DNA of 64,000 bases, taken from contig OZ026547.1 of NCBI GenBank assembly GCA_964020155.1, positions 3,899,095 to 3,963,094 on the forward strand, read 5' to 3'. The stretch comes from Chondrilla cf. caribensis (lineage: Eukaryota > Porifera > Demospongiae > Chondrillida > Chondrillidae). The position numbers and the translations under genes are program-made. Positions within the stretch are counted from its first letter, which is position 1. The number at the start of each line of letters is the position of its first letter. This document shows positions 10,926-25,100 of this stretch, one piece after another. The notes under the pieces are model-generated. The model had not been told where the DNA came from. It was given only the letters and a program-made list of their open reading frames with translations, and did no database searches.

Positions 10926-12116
10926 GTACTTCAGAGAAACACATACAGGACAGCAAAACTATAGTGCTTGATAAATGAAGAAATTATGCATTCTATTTAT
11001 CGTTTCTTGACTGGGATACAGCCTTCTTCAGTTATTATGGATATTTATAAGCACCACTTGTGACGTTTGACCATGAGAGTCATCTTCAGGAGTGTGCAAT
11101 GTGTACATTGACATTGGCATCGGGTGGAGATGTGTGGAGTGGTTTTGTTTAGTGGAGTGTTTGGTGTTTAATCCTGATCTGGCACCTCTTCTACTCCGTG
11201 AAGTGTGACTGTTTGAAAACTGTGTATCATGTACGTACCTACGTATGTTGTACGTATGTTGTCCCAGACTAAGGCTTGTAATGTACGTATGTACATATTG
11301 TGTGGGTGTTATGGGATGTTGTTTATAAACCCTGATCTCATAGAAGTGCCATTACAACAGTATTGTATTACAAGGAGTGCCTAATACAGGACAATGTGGT
11401 CATGCCCTGCAGCATCAAAGACCATACTACACACAAATGTGTATTACAGAGTGCATATAGCATCTCTCTGAAGTCTGTGTGGCTCTTGGTTTGAGAGACG
11501 TATCAAAGAACAAACAACCTTGTTTGACATAAAATACGTACGTACATTCGTATATACTGTATTTTTCTTTCAAAGTTTTAATGTTTGATTCTTTGTTCTT
11601 TGTTATTGCTGTGATGTGCTTTTGCTTGTGTTCCGGGTACCTTTACATCAGCCATTGACTGATGTTTCCCAAGTTGAAATTAAATTCCTGATACCTGGTA
11701 CTGTAGGTATCTCTTAGCTTTGTTGTATGATAGTACTGTATGCTCCTTGAATTGTGAATATCAGTGTGGTGTGTTGAACAGGATTCTGTGCCTGCAGATC
11801 TGGAGATGGCATTCTTGAATCACTCAGTAAAGCTCAGATGTGTTAAGTCTGAGAATTTGTGTGTAATGAACATAGTGTGTGTGTGTTGAATAGCTGTTAG
11901 GATGATTGTGTTTGTTAACCAAACCAATCACAATATAATTATTATTGTCTGCTTGTTTGTTGTTTGGAGTGAGTTTTACATGCATGAACATGTATAGGAC
12001 ACCACAAGATGTTTCACTGTTTCACGTGTCAAAACATACATATGTACATATTATTATTATACTCAGGTAATCATGTGCATTTACAAGATCTTTCTTCTTA
12101 CGTAGATTGATCCATA

Positions 12117-15100
12117 ATGCCATCCCTGACTAGATTGCTGTGGAAGTGTCGATCCGTGTACACACTCAATGCAGCTCTGGTAGTTGCGATCTTTGTAATA
12201 TTTGTATTCACCATTGGGATGAATGACACCTTCACCTTGCCCACCCATCAAACTGCTGTCACTGATTTAAACAAAGTTAAAAGAGATTTCGACTCGGTGA
12301 AAGAATTGCAAAGTGAAACAGTACAAATTTCACATCAAGAGGATGACTCAAATCCATTGAATGGCTTCAATTTGGACATCAACAGTCGTATGGAGGTACG
12401 TACATATGTAACAGCTACAGTGAACTATGTACATTGTGTATAAATATTGTATGCAGGAATGGTATTGTTCATACTTGAATTCACATACAATGTCATATGT
12501 ACGTAGGTATGCTTGCATACTGTCAGAATGCATAATATGTAGTCTCCAATGCATGCTGATCATGCTTATGTACGACATACGTACATATATGTGAATTTAT
12601 GTACTTTAAACTACGTAGGTGTAATAGCACACATAATAATCTAATTGGGCTACACTTGTAACATTAAGTTGAGCCGTTTTTTTTCAGTCTCAGAAAGCAC
12701 TTGTGCAAGAGTTTTGCTCCAAGCACCCAGAGCTCAGGCAAGCACCAAGGAAGGAATGGCTCAGGAGAGACATGTTCAAACACTTGCTGTACAACGACAA
12801 AAAGAAGATTATTTTTTGTTATGTTCCTAAAGGTGAGGACAAGGGCACAGACTTCCTCACACTTGCATATGAATGTACATATTACGACTGGGTTTTGGCT
12901 ATGATTTGTAAATTGATTGTCAGTGCATAGTAACTCATTGATTAATCAATTAATTACTGGAAATAATTAAGTGGGCACATAACCAGAAACCACTCCCACT
13001 CTATTAGACTGAGTATGTATCCAATAGACGTGATGTGGAATCTTTAGAGTCCTTTATACATTTTGGATACTTTTGAAGTATCAAATTGAACCCATAGAGT
13101 GAAAGTTAACTTTTTACTTCTTGTACTAGACGTACCCTGCTTATTATTATTATATGTACTTCTGTTAATACATACGTACAAGTAAGCACCTCTGATAAGG
13201 TGTGCCATTCAAGGTTATTTCACTGCACGTACACACAGCCTGAGACACACGCATGCATGTCTTAGCCTATGTGTGTTCATACATACTTTCTTTATCGCCG
13301 CTTCTTAAGCTTGCTAGTGCTGTTTCTCTTTGCTGTCTTTTGTGACTGTCTCTTAATAGTTCACACTACGTGTTTCTAATGGAGTCCAGCTTTACTGATT
13401 GCTACGTAAGTAGAGATTATGGGATGCAATGGGATCAATCTGAAGGAAACCTGAGAATGACTGCTAATGAACTGATTCTATTATAATTTCATTGATTTGT
13501 GTGTATACATTGTGTCTATTTATCAATCATGCATGTATTTATCTAGTGGGCATCTTGAAAGGTAGCTTAATGGCTAAGAAATGTCCAGCTTGGAATAATA
13601 AAGATTCGATAATATTCTTACAGTATATAGTACATTCTTGTTATTCCACCACCACTTTGTTTGTTGAACCTTTTTATCCGCCACAACCTCCCAGTACACA
13701 TATAGTATGCAACTCGTAATGTATACATGTATCCATTTAATCAGCCAACCTTACTTATCCACCGTTTCTTGAAAGCAAATTTCCGTGGATTAACAAGTAC
13801 TGTAAGTTTTTTTATCTCTCCACACAGTTGGTTGCTCAAATTGGAAGAGAATGTTCCTCGTACTGGAAAAGCGTCTTCCTGTCCCACACAAGGGAGAAAA
13901 GAGACCAAGTGAATCATTCTTGAATAGTGCATCAAAACTAATGAACCTACCTGACAGTGAAAGAGAATGGAGAATAAAGGTATATACTCACCTACGTACT
14001 TTATACATTCCATCCCTCTTGCCTACAAACACACGTACATATGTACATATGTATCTGTATATACTGTATATTATTATGTATACTATATATACTCATGTAG
14101 ATTTTTCAGGAATTATCCTGAAAGTTGAATTACGTATGCATGTACTTACATACGTACATATGTGATTTGGATATCAATATCTACTAAGGCCTGTACAATT
14201 GCAGTTTACTATCGTTGTGGTTCGTGTGGATGCCACATGCAAGCTGTAGGTACATTATTAACCTGAGCATGTCATCACCGAATCTGCCATATTGAATCAT
14301 AATTACGTAGTTTATACTGTGAGCCTATGCCTAGCCCAGTACATAATTTTGTCTAATATTCATGATAGGAAATGTTCCTTAACTTCCTGTATTGTTCTTG
14401 ATTAATTAATTCTATTGATGAAACCTGTCTGTTGACCTGTAATCCTATAATTCACCCCTTAATAAGGATACAAGTGTGTACGTGTACGTATGTGTGTTCA
14501 GAATGTATGTACTTTTAATGCGTATACAATGATTTTTATGAATCCTTAGCATGACTAAAAGTAAGCAAGAATAAGATGTATGTATTTCTGTATGTGGTAT
14601 ATTGTGTGTTGAAATATCCACACTATTTGCACATTTCTCTATGCTATGGCACACTACATATTTATTGCAACTCAACTGTTACTACAACTGCTACAATAAC
14701 AATGCTGCTTGCGAGTTAGTATATAATCTCAGTGAATTCTTGTTAATTCATCACTGCATCATCCTTCCACATTTCCATCTGCCATTATAAACCAGTCTCA
14801 ATGTAATCCACAATCAGTACTGTATATCAAGTAAATCTTCAAAAGTGAATTACAGCAGATTAACGAGATTTCACTGTATGTTATTACTTGTATACGTACG
14901 TAAACCTATCCCGTAATAACTAAGTACAGTACGTTCCTTTGGTAGGACTGTAGTGGATATGTAGACACTTTGGCTTGATTGTTGACTCGGGCCTCATGCA
15001 ATCCAAGATCTTTGTGTATCTGCTACAGCCCTACCAGAGATAGTTTATTCATTACATACAGTATCAGCGTACTAGGTGTACATGTGTGTATAGACAAATT

Positions 15101-15794
15101 GCAGATTTTTTTTGCTTTGGTTAACGTGTATTGTTGTGTTTTGCAGGAATACACTAAATTTACAATAATGAGAGATCCACTTGAGCGTATTGTATCTGGC
15201 TATAACAACAAGATCAACCATCCTCTGAGTGGAAATCTGTCCGTATTCCCAGAATTTGTTAAGTATGACATTCTAAAGAAGTGGTCTCCCCAATCTTTAA
15301 AAGAATACGAACAATCTAACAGAAAGTTAGAAGTGATTCCGTCCTTTGATAATTTCCTCAAATATCTATCTACTACTGATCAGAATATGCTCAATGAACA
15401 TTTCAAGTCATTCATGAACCTGTGCCATCCTTGCTATGTCAATTACCACTTTTATGGCAATTTCAAGCTATTACCGGACGAAGCATTCTCCATGCTGGAC
15501 TATTTTGAGATTCCTCGGGAGTATTACCCCACCAGCGTGTCTCACCCCGCACTGAGTACCTCCAGTCTCCTACCGCTGTATTACTCGGATATGACTCCTC
15601 AGCAGAAGGTGGTGTATGCTCGTGAACTAGCTACCACGCACCAGGCTTCCATGCCGCAGTTCCCCCACGGTGCTCTGACGGACGAATTATACAGAAAAAC
15701 CTTCTCCGTGTTCTCAGGAGACCTTGAACTGTATTATGCTCTATATCCCGAGGACAAGCTAAAACATGGCAAATTCAGAGGCAATAGTGTATAG
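12117..15794 (+). CDS. Golgi carbohydrate sulfotransferase (Sulfotransfer_2 / HNK-1ST family), complete, four coding exons
   Basis: Exons 12117-12395, 12688-12832, 13828-13979 and 15147-15794 join in frame to 407 codons plus a TAG stop. The product is a type II membrane protein: a short cytosolic end, one hydrophobic anchor at residues 16-35 (LNAALVVAIFVIFVFTIGM), a stem, and a lumenal catalytic domain that moves sulfate from PAPS to a sugar. The 5'-phosphosulfate loop is CYVPKVGCSNWKRM at residues 137-150, split by the second intron. The 3'-phosphate motif RDPLERIVSGY is at residues 201-211. A later FKSFMNLCHPCYVNYHFYGN block is also typical of this family. About 400 residues is normal. The family includes the HNK-1, chondroitin-4-O, dermatan-4-O and GalNAc-4-O enzymes; the acceptor cannot be told from sequence. 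ATG 12117 is the only start ahead of the anchor and follows an acceptor by 11 bp. Confidence 0.9.
12833..15146. other. Sulfotransferase introns 2 and 3
   Basis: Intron 2 (12,833-13,827) and intron 3 (13,980-15,146) hold no supported exon. Intron 3 includes a short dispersed repeat at about 14,419-14,475 (ATGAAACCTGTC ... GGATACAAGTGTG) that recurs at about 17,447-17,545, and a lone transposon-like end at 14,857-14,878. Confidence 0.55.
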
Positions 15795-18063
15795 TCTACA
15801 AACTAGAATACAGCATTTATTTTTCTTCCATTCTCGTGTAAATAACCACCATATTCATTGCTATTTTGTCAAAGGATTGATAGAAATATTTAATTATATC
15901 ATAATAATAATAGTAATAATAATACACATTTGCATGTATATGATATCATTATAGCAGTATGTCATCCTATATGTACTATAATTCATGTCAGTATATTGCG
16001 TATATATATAGCATCTGTTCCCATGGAAATGGCATGCATGCACATTTATACAGCATGTATTCTATAACCATATAACTTTCATATGCATGCAAGCATATAT
16101 CATGAGGTACTTTTCTGCTATAAATTATAATGTTAATATACAGTACTTGGGTGATTGATATGACATATTATACACAATGTATAATATCGGTCTTGATATA
16201 CTACATGGCCTATAGACTTTATGTTCATGTCCTATCTACTGAATCATGAATCGTGAAATGTTGAAGTTGGATTGTGTTATAATATAATAATATTACATGT
16301 ATAACATAGAATTGAGAAGCACAACTGTAATGTATGCGTACTATAGGGCGACCATTTTGATTTCGCGTCATCCCTACATAATATTATTATAGAGTGCTAT
16401 TGCACTCTATGATAATAACAGCACATGTACAATGTTATATCAATGATCATGCAAGTGCATGCATATGTGTTGGGCTCATGCACTTACAGCATAGAACGTT
16501 GTATGTAACAGCTCTGGCAATAGCTTGATCAATATACAGTATTGAAGTTGGATAATAAAGAAAGATTAATGAGGGTATGCAGTAATACTGATATGGTTTA
16601 ATTACTACAAAAACAGAACTATTATGCCTCACACTATGTATTCCTATGTGTAGCATCATGGATTACTGTACTTGTATATACGTACACAGTCCTATAGTAA
16701 GCTACACTGGAGCAAGCACCTACCGTACAAAGTTATACCTACATACGAATGAATAATATATGTAATTCTGAGCACACACAAACTACTTTTTGAAAGATAT
16801 TCATAATTATTCTCTGATCTTCCAGCTCTTCTTCATTGCCTATTGGTAGGCTTATCACTCATTTCCAATCCTACATGGGAGAATGTAGCAAAGCAAGATT
16901 ATATTTCATAGATACTTACAATATATATGTATATTATTATATAAAATTAATGTCAAAAAATATATTAGTGCATACCATATTATTATGTATATAAAAAGAT
17001 GAGGAACAATTTGAGATTATTATATATAATATATATATATATATATCATGATGTGTGCATGTTTACGTGTATTTAGTTTCATGTGGTCTAGTGTATCATT
17101 GACTAAAATACGTATCTTATTGTTGCAATGAGGTGCATACTTTGTCTAATTGTTACAATTGAAACAATTTTCAACATCTTGTTGAATTGTGACATATCTA
17201 TACAAACGCTTTAGGGTCCACCTGAACCTAACGTAAGACATCTACACTCTAGATGAGAGATGTGTATGAATATCACTGGACATTGAGATAGTCCAATCAG
17301 GTATCTGGTAGATACAGCAACAGAATAACACTAGCCTGTTTTGGGATTTGTATCTTGAGAGCTATCTGGGTCATTTGCATAAACAAGGAATCCAATTTGG
17401 GCAGTCAACACGAATAAGAACAGATGAGCAAAACAAGTATTAATGAAACCTGTCCGGTGACCTGTGCTGTATCACTGACCTGTGCCACATGGCTTATGTA
17501 CGCACAGTTTTTCGCTTAATCTACCCCTCAACCAGGATACAAGTGAATATATATATTATATATTATGTATTAAGTATATATTGCACATTTATGAGGACAG
17601 AATATGAGACCAAGGTGTTGAATGTCTATGTAATTGGTATCATATTAACTAATCTCATCTCCCACCTGCTGAGACATTGTACAAAATGACTTGATATTAA
17701 GAGTGCTTTGAAAGTTAGGAGTGATAGATAAATAAGTGACACCATCCTGTGGTACCTATGTATAAATTTGCATCTGGGAGAATATCATGCAGTTATCATA
17801 AATATGCCCCGGCCAGTGATGAACACCCAGTTGTCATATTATAGGCTATGCCTGACAAGCAATATTATCATAAAGTATCATTGTGACAACATGTTAAACA
17901 CTAGCATAATGAGGCTCACTTCTTAGGAACTTGATGGAAATTGTAAATGTATATTATGGTACATTCCTCAAAACGTCACATGTATCTATAGCTATGTACT
18001 TACTGTACACTAATAATATTGTTAGGTATACATGTACACAATTGAAATGCATACTATTATGTG
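15795..18063. other. Convergent intergenic region between sulfotransferase and gene A
   Basis: The two genes point at each other, so this 2.3 kb should hold both 3'UTRs. It is AT-rich with runs such as TATATAATATATATATATATA near 17,020-17,045. It also carries one copy of the GGGCGACCATTTTGATTTCG repeat (16,328-16,415) and a copy of the ATGAAACCTGTC repeat (17,447-17,545). No gene is seen. Confidence 0.5.
16328..16415 (+). repeat. Short interspersed repeat, copy 1 of 3 (GGG.G.CCAT.TT...CGTCATC family)
   Basis: TAATGTATGCGTACTATAGG, then GCGACCATTTTGATTTCGCG and TCATCCCTACAT, then a small hairpin ATAGAGTGCTATTGCACTCTAT. The same order of blocks appears at 43,531-43,608 and 58,923-59,008. Confidence 0.65.
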
Positions 18064-19167
18064 TCATTCATATGGCTCACCCAGGTCGGTATAGTACAAT
18101 CCCTTCTGTCCAGAACAACAGTAGCGGAAACAACAAGCAACCGACACCAGAAAAGTTATCCCAATCAAAATTGTCATGATTACAGCAATAGGAAGGATTA
18201 TAGCCAGCAGGGGGACAGCACTTGTTGGAATACCTGCATACATATGAATAATATTGCATGATTGATATACACAATAACAGTTATGAAAAATTACAGTTTA
18301 TGTTGATCTCAAAGTATGTATGTCTACATAGTAAAAATTCTGTGACGGACTATATATTTTGCTGCACGAGCGTACAAGTACTAAATTGTTATTTCAAAGT
18401 TTCACAGTATATTATGTGTAAATGTTATTGTATACATAATAATTGTAATGAAAATTACTGTGTGGGCTTACCATCACACATATCAACTTCCACATTCAAC
18501 CTTGCATAAGTCTTCTCCCCTCTTCCTTCTTCAGCAGTTGTTATAGCTGTCACAACGAAGACAAATGGAGAAAAATCACCGAAAATTTGAATTGACAAGC
18601 CATCGAGGTCTTCCATGGTCAAAATGTAGGAATCATTTCCTGTTTTGTTACCATGTGTTAAATGGTACTCCTTGGGGATGGCTGAAATTTCAATTTGCAA
18701 TGTTTCAGAGCCATCATCCTCATTAGTTATTACGTCCAAATCAATATCAATAGTTTTGGAAGGAGAATTGTCATCAAAGCAAATGGCCATACCGTCATTG
18801 AGCCTTATTTTGGCTTGTGAAGGAATAGGTCTAACAACAAAGGCAATTACTCCTGAACGTGAAGCTATTTCTTCTTCTCTGCTAGTAACAGCATGAGCAT
18901 TCAGAGAAACATTTCCTGTGTAGCCCTCAGGAAGGATCATTTCAACTTCTCCAAAGTCATTGGGATAAAATAACCATCTTGCGCCATCTATTACTCCTTT
19001 ATTAAAGGTTGTATTGGTAGGGTAGTTTTCAATGTATACAAAAGTGGTCACAGAAAGGGAACCATTTTGCACCACTTCTTTGGCTGATATAAGTATGATA
19101 ATAGGCTGTCCCTCCACACCTCCTTGACTTGAGGTTTCCAGTACTGGTGGTTCAATAGGTGGAGTGT
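18064..19167 (-). CDS. Gene A exons 38-39: membrane-proximal beta domain, transmembrane helix and short tail
   Basis: Exon 38 (residues 3745-3976) begins DTPPIEPPVLETSSQGGVEG. It is beta-rich and has strings such as LPEGYTGNVSLNAHAVTSRE and MAICFDDNSPSKTIDIDLDV, reminiscent of Ig-like repeats in bacterial RTX adhesins. Exon 39 supplies SAVPLLAIILPIAVIMTILI followed by GITFLVSVACC, one long hydrophobic helix, then a tail of 21 residues (FRYCCSGQKGLYYTDLGEPY with a last E) before TGA at 18064-18066. Four cysteines at the membrane face (ACC...YCC) could be palmitoylated; the tail also has an acidic tyrosine stretch. With the N-terminal signal peptide this makes a type I protein. Confidence 0.85.
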
Positions 19168-22100
19168 CTATAGTAGTAATTAAAAATATGCATACATAAA
19201 GTTATACATCACAATATTATTATAATGTTATATTACCATGTAAACTACATAATTTTTCATAGATATATACAGTAAATACAATATATCAGCAAAAAACAAG
19301 TAATTCGAGTTTAAAAACTTGTGGGGCTGCCACCCCCACACTCGAATTACTTGGGCGTCTTTTGTAGTTTCAAAAGAACCTATGCTGAAATTATGTTCGA
19401 CGGAGCTTCTGTGCACGAATTCTAGACCGTGTGTTGCGGCTACGTGTAGGAACACATATTATATATATATTATATCTATCTATATACTGTATCGAACCAT
19501 AGATGCTCTATGATCGAACGAGCATTACATACCGGAAGTCGAAATGAAAACAAAATATTATAATATATTATAATATACTTATAATGTATATTATAATATA
19601 GTTGGGTGACCATACAACCCGCAAATTACTGAATGTACATCATGGGTGGATCGTAAATATACCTTTTGAACAGTCATTTCCATAGTATCCAAAATCACAC
19701 TGGCAGATTCCAACTGATGTACATTGACCTCTCATGGAACAATTTTGTGGGCATTGGATAGATGGCAGAATCAGAAGAATAGAATTGTCCAAAGCCTGCT
19801 CTAGTGGTTGCTGATTTCCTACATTGTCCACTGCAGATGCAAACACTCTGTATACATTGCCAGGAAGTAGGGATACAATAGCTACATCTGCTGTAATCCC
19901 AAGAGTCAGGGGTTTCATATCTCCACCATCTATGTATGAATAACATAAAAATATGAAATATTCCAAAAGGTATTGCACAACAAATTAGCTAATAGATTGT
20001 TGACTCAGATGTGATGCTTAACAAACCTGTTATTTCATATAAGTCGACTTCCCTAACTCCAGACTCGCTATCAGTTTTGTTCAATTCAATAGTGACATCA
20101 CTGCTAGACAATGACCCATTCTGTACACTAATGTTCACATCAGGAGGTTGTTTGTCAATCTACAGACGAAAATGTTTGTATATTATTCACGCACATGTAC
20201 ATACGTATGCACAGTGGTACCCACTTGATCATAAGGAATTTTCAATTTCTATATACAGAACCATTTGTATTCCTTTACCATAGCAATAAATATACCTGAT
20301 AGAATACTCTACTATAGTAATGAATATGCTTAAAGGGATATTTTGGATGTAGGAATAGTAATACTGAATTGTCTGTATTCATTTTGTATAGTAGTCTGTC
20401 TGTTTGAAGGCCTATCATTTCATTACCCCTATTGTAAATCTTGTAATACTTGTAACACGTGGTATACATACAAGTTGATTTGTGAAGTTTCGAAGCCCAA
20501 GGTTATTGCTTCCTGACACTCAAGTATATCCCCATGTACCCAGTAAAGGCGGGGTATAACACATATGTATCCCGTTAAAACAATTGAAAGCACGTTGGCG
20601 TTATGAATGCAGACAAGAATTCTTGCGAGGAAAGATTTCTTTAGAAGCTGAAAACCGCGACAGTAAAACCTTTAATAAGAGGCAAGTTAACAATAACTGA
20701 GTACCCATCAGCTCTCCTAGCAAAAAGGGGTGTGGGGATAATGATGACAGTGATTGTTTCTCGGAGCATACTGACTTAGAAGAGTGGACAAACACTTATG
20801 GGTCAAAAACGCCACCAAGAGAACCAAATGGGCTGAGTAACTATATCCAGCCTAGCCCAAACCACAAAGTCTTCAACCTGAATGACCAATCAATTCGTGT
20901 TATAATCATTCTCAATTCGCTGCCCTTCTGAAAACACGACAGTTTTGTGCACTGAGTTTGTGTTCCTTTAACTGAATTGGTTTGGTCTCTAGTGGTCGTG
21001 ATATTGTATATCAGTATTGTTGGTGCATTGATTGTCTGGTGTTAAGTGACAAGTGTGGCGATAATTGATAGCTTCCTTTCAATTAAGAAAACGGGGTATA
21101 TCAGTAATGAAGTCGGAAATATACCCCGATATATCGGGAATATACCGTAGTCAGTGCTTTTGAAGTTAGGTGACAATATCACCAATCGGGATACATGTAT
21201 GGTATATACTATAAACTCACAGTGTTGAATATTGGTGGAGTTTCAATGGGTTCATTTTCATCGAAAATGATAGAAGCTTGTGCATCAATTCTTGCCATAT
21301 TTGGTACAGAGGCCTTCGGTCTGATGGAAAACACCACAAAACCCTGACCACTTGTTCCATTATTTGGAGGTAGGAAGCCGATACTTGGATCAGAAGGGGG
21401 TGCACCTGAAAATCATTGATTGAACACACATAATTGCATTTCCTTTCTATATGTTTTAGGTTGAATTTCACACTTCCAAGATATTAAGTGGAATGTGATG
21501 CCAATAATTATTATTGATGCAATTGTGGCATCTCAAACTAGCAAATACAAGGCCACCTGTTATCATCAAAATAAGCATATATCCTACAGACATTTCCCAC
21601 ATACCTGTGGATGCATCAAGACTTTGTAGTTCCCAAACTGCTTCTCTTTTAACAATGTCAATGCCAGCACGGATACGAACTATAACACCATGAGTATCAA
21701 GTACATCTATTGTATCCTGTATGTAAGTAATAAAGGGACACGCTTATACATAGGGTCTTGTCAAATATCATAAACAGCAAAAAGCAATGTACCCGTCTGA
21801 AATTGTTCAAACCTACATAATTAAAATGTTGTACTGTAATATACAGACGTTTGTTTACAGATACAATACATTTTACAGTTGTCTGCATGTAAGATTTCTT
21901 ACATAGGTACTATAATATCGTGCAAATATTTCATAACATTAGCTATGAAGTGTAGATGCTGAAACAGGATAATTGAAACTGTTGTGGGAAATCCATATCT
22001 GGGAGTATGATATTATCTCCAATCAACCTGGGTTATAACCAGCCCATTACCATGGCAGTGTGAGACAACTATACAGGATATATACATTTAATATATCCAT

Positions 22101-25100
22101 ACTAAATATGGTGGAATGCATATTATATATGAAAAGTACGGATATATAAAAAATCTGTATTAAGAAATAGCAACAGACTATTAGGACCACTTGATGTAAG
22201 TGCATATAAGTACGAATGTATAGCCACCACTCGAATATTTGTTACTTTACCTGAAGAACAGCTCTCTCTTGGGGTTCACGTACAATACTTCCAAAACCGA
22301 ATGATCCGACTCTAAATGTCCTTATGTCGAGATCATCATCTAGTTTGTACGTTATGAGGACACGCTGAGCAGGAGCTGTAGCATTTGGGTGGTTTTCAAA
22401 TCGTATTTTGTACTCCATCAAGGTCTCAGAAGGAATAAAGTGAGCATCACCATATCCAGCTGGGCCTATGATATCATTCTACAGAGAATTAAGAAGAAAT
22501 TTATGTTTCAGTCATGGAAATGAATTGAAACTTTGGATATGATTTGCCTCACAGGGTCAAAAGAACGAATGACATCAATTATAGCATCAGAGATTCTCTT
22601 TTTTACAGTTCCTCGAATTATACTTTCCAGAATAGCTTTTGCTCCTTTAGTAGAATCTCTTTGAAGGAAATCATGAAGTAAGTCTTGTAGCTTTTTGAAA
22701 ACTGATGATGATACAAGAAATGTAATAATATAAAAATAAATATTATCATACAATACTCATGCAAATGCAGTATATAGAATGTGTATACTGTAAATCTGTA
22801 TGTAATGATTTCATTAATTTGACTTATAATTATAATGGTGTTATGATAATATTATTTTGTAAAATATTATAAATTAAATCTATTGTTGGGAAGTTTGGCA
22901 GACATAATATTCCCACCAAACAGATGTAGTGTCTGCTTGCTCTCAGCAGCCTTTTTCAGTTATATTTTACTCAGGGTCTTACTAAGTTACTAAGGTTTGT
23001 TTTCCCTCATATATAGTGTCAAACACTCACAATTTCAACTTATGTACCAGCTACACATAGGGTTGCCTGCCCTGTGGGTGGACACTTCAGTTAATAATAA
23101 TAATACACTTAGTAAAACATTTTGTACATCATTCATTAATTTTAGTGCAACAGTCCAAGAGATCCAATTGCTCATGTGCCCCACCTACAAATTGAAGCTC
23201 TAATTGACATCAGACTTAGTATATGCACCAACTCGAAGGTTATTTAATAATTATTAATCTATTTCTTTTTATACATTACAGTAATTATTATTAGATTATG
23301 TAAACAGGATACTATTCACAATGATAACTCCTTGTATCGGTAATATATTTAGCTTCATTGAAGTGCTTACTGCCCTTGCAATAGGAAAGTTTTTTTAAAT
23401 ATCAGGGACAACAATTATAATAAATATTCATTATTATAAGTGCACTATGTACAATACACCTTTGAGTTACCTTTGTTCCTTGGATATACAGGAATGTGGG
23501 ACAATGCTTGGTCAATAATACCATCCACAATAAGTCTATCCCACTTTACCGGCTTCCCATCAATAAGTGATTCTGTGATTCCTCCAAGCACACCTACTCC
23601 AAATTCAACTGTAAAAAGGCCATAAAATGTATTCATTATACTGTATATGAAACATATATTTGGTGTTTACAATTTGTGCCTTTCAATAAACATGCACTAA
23701 CAATCCAATACTTTTTATGAACATGTAATAATATTTAAGTAAGTTTAGTGTGTAATGTAACTCTTTTTATGGTATTTCATCCCAGATGACTCAAAAGTGT
23801 TTTGCCAGGACCTGTGATGAGATCTACCATTTTCTATGGCATGTACAGGATTGTTCACTAATTGGTGGCTAGGCCTACCACTCATTTCACAACACACAAC
23901 CATAATAATACATCATACAATTCACAGAACAACATACTAATCCCTTTGGCAAATTTGCCTATATTTTTTGCAGTACCAAGCGTTCCATCTACAGCTCCAC
24001 TTAAGGCAGCATTTGCTATACCTAAGAAACAAGAGTACAATAGGACATAATAGATACATTTACATAGCCATATAATGTGTTTTTTCCTGAAATATTGATT
24101 TAAAACAATTCAAATTTTAAATCAGATTAACCATATAGTACGTGCATGCATAAGTACTAAATGTATTTATATATAATATGTATATATATATACTAGCTAA
24201 TTATGAATAGATACCTCTATGAAGAGTACATGTTCATGTGCATAAATGAGATACGTAGTGTATAGAACACGAGTAAATTTGTAATTCAGGAATTAATTAT
24301 CAATATCACTACATAGGACATTAAGGAGTTAACACAATGTAGATAACAATTATTTATGGTATACAAATCAGCAATGAATGATAATGGGTACAAACCTCCT
24401 GGAGTAATCCGTTCCCCAGCAATAACTTTATTGATAATATGAAGAGACACTGATTTAATTGCTCCTTTTGCTGCTCCACCAATAAACACTGCTGGTACAT
24501 GTATAAACAATCCTTGGGGATCTTTAACTTCAACAGGGTTATTATTTGCATAGGCATAAAAGTTGACACTGTTCCCATAGATTTCTGGAGAGGAGAAAGA
24601 AAATCATATTACAGCATTATTATTCATAATTGGGATGGAAATTTCAGTGGTTAAGACTGGGGCACAGTGGGAGTATGGCATACAAATGCCAAATCCCGAG
24701 GACGCAAAGCACCAAGGGCGAGTGCATTATATATGTTACACTATCTGAGTGTTCATGTGTTAACCTACAGCATCTATTGTTATCACAAACATTGAAAGCT
24801 TACATCAGCTAATAGTTTAAAAGTCTAATACAAGGGTTAGGGGTCCGTACATTATAAAATTGATGCATAAAGGTTCCATTCCCATGCATGGTAAAGGTTG
24901 CTATGCAACTTGGAAGTGCACATACAGTACACCTGCATATTCACATACTACATACAGGTATGTATCAGATCCCATCAATGCAAAAGGCAAGTTCATATCT
25001 AAAAATACTAACAGTCACCTGCAAATAAGACTGTAATTGAAACTTGACACTGTGCAATCATTTATTGCAGAGGAAAAGGTATGTGCAGTCTTGATAATTT

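Larger units (their letters stand above)
5774..12105. other. Probable 5'UTR intron of the sulfotransferase gene; repeats only
   Basis: No protein-coding exon could be supported in these 6.3 kb. It contains the tandem repeats at 7,230-7,450 and 7,791-7,913, the 842-bp transposon at 8,212-9,053 and the 54-bp minisatellite at 9,820-10,925. The palindrome TACGTA and its extensions recur many times (for example 9,217-9,232 and 11,529-11,540). Confidence 0.45.

Noticed and set aside
9757..10956. Long open frames on both strands over the tandem array
   Set aside because: They follow from a stop-free repeat unit of 54 bp. Frames on opposite strands are equally long, there is no splice or start context, and extra TAG triplets break them.
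14979..15146. Upstream extension of the last sulfotransferase exon
   Set aside because: The open frame runs back through the intron by chance. A TTTTGCAG acceptor at 15,146 joins in phase to exon 3 and removes a non-conserved stretch.
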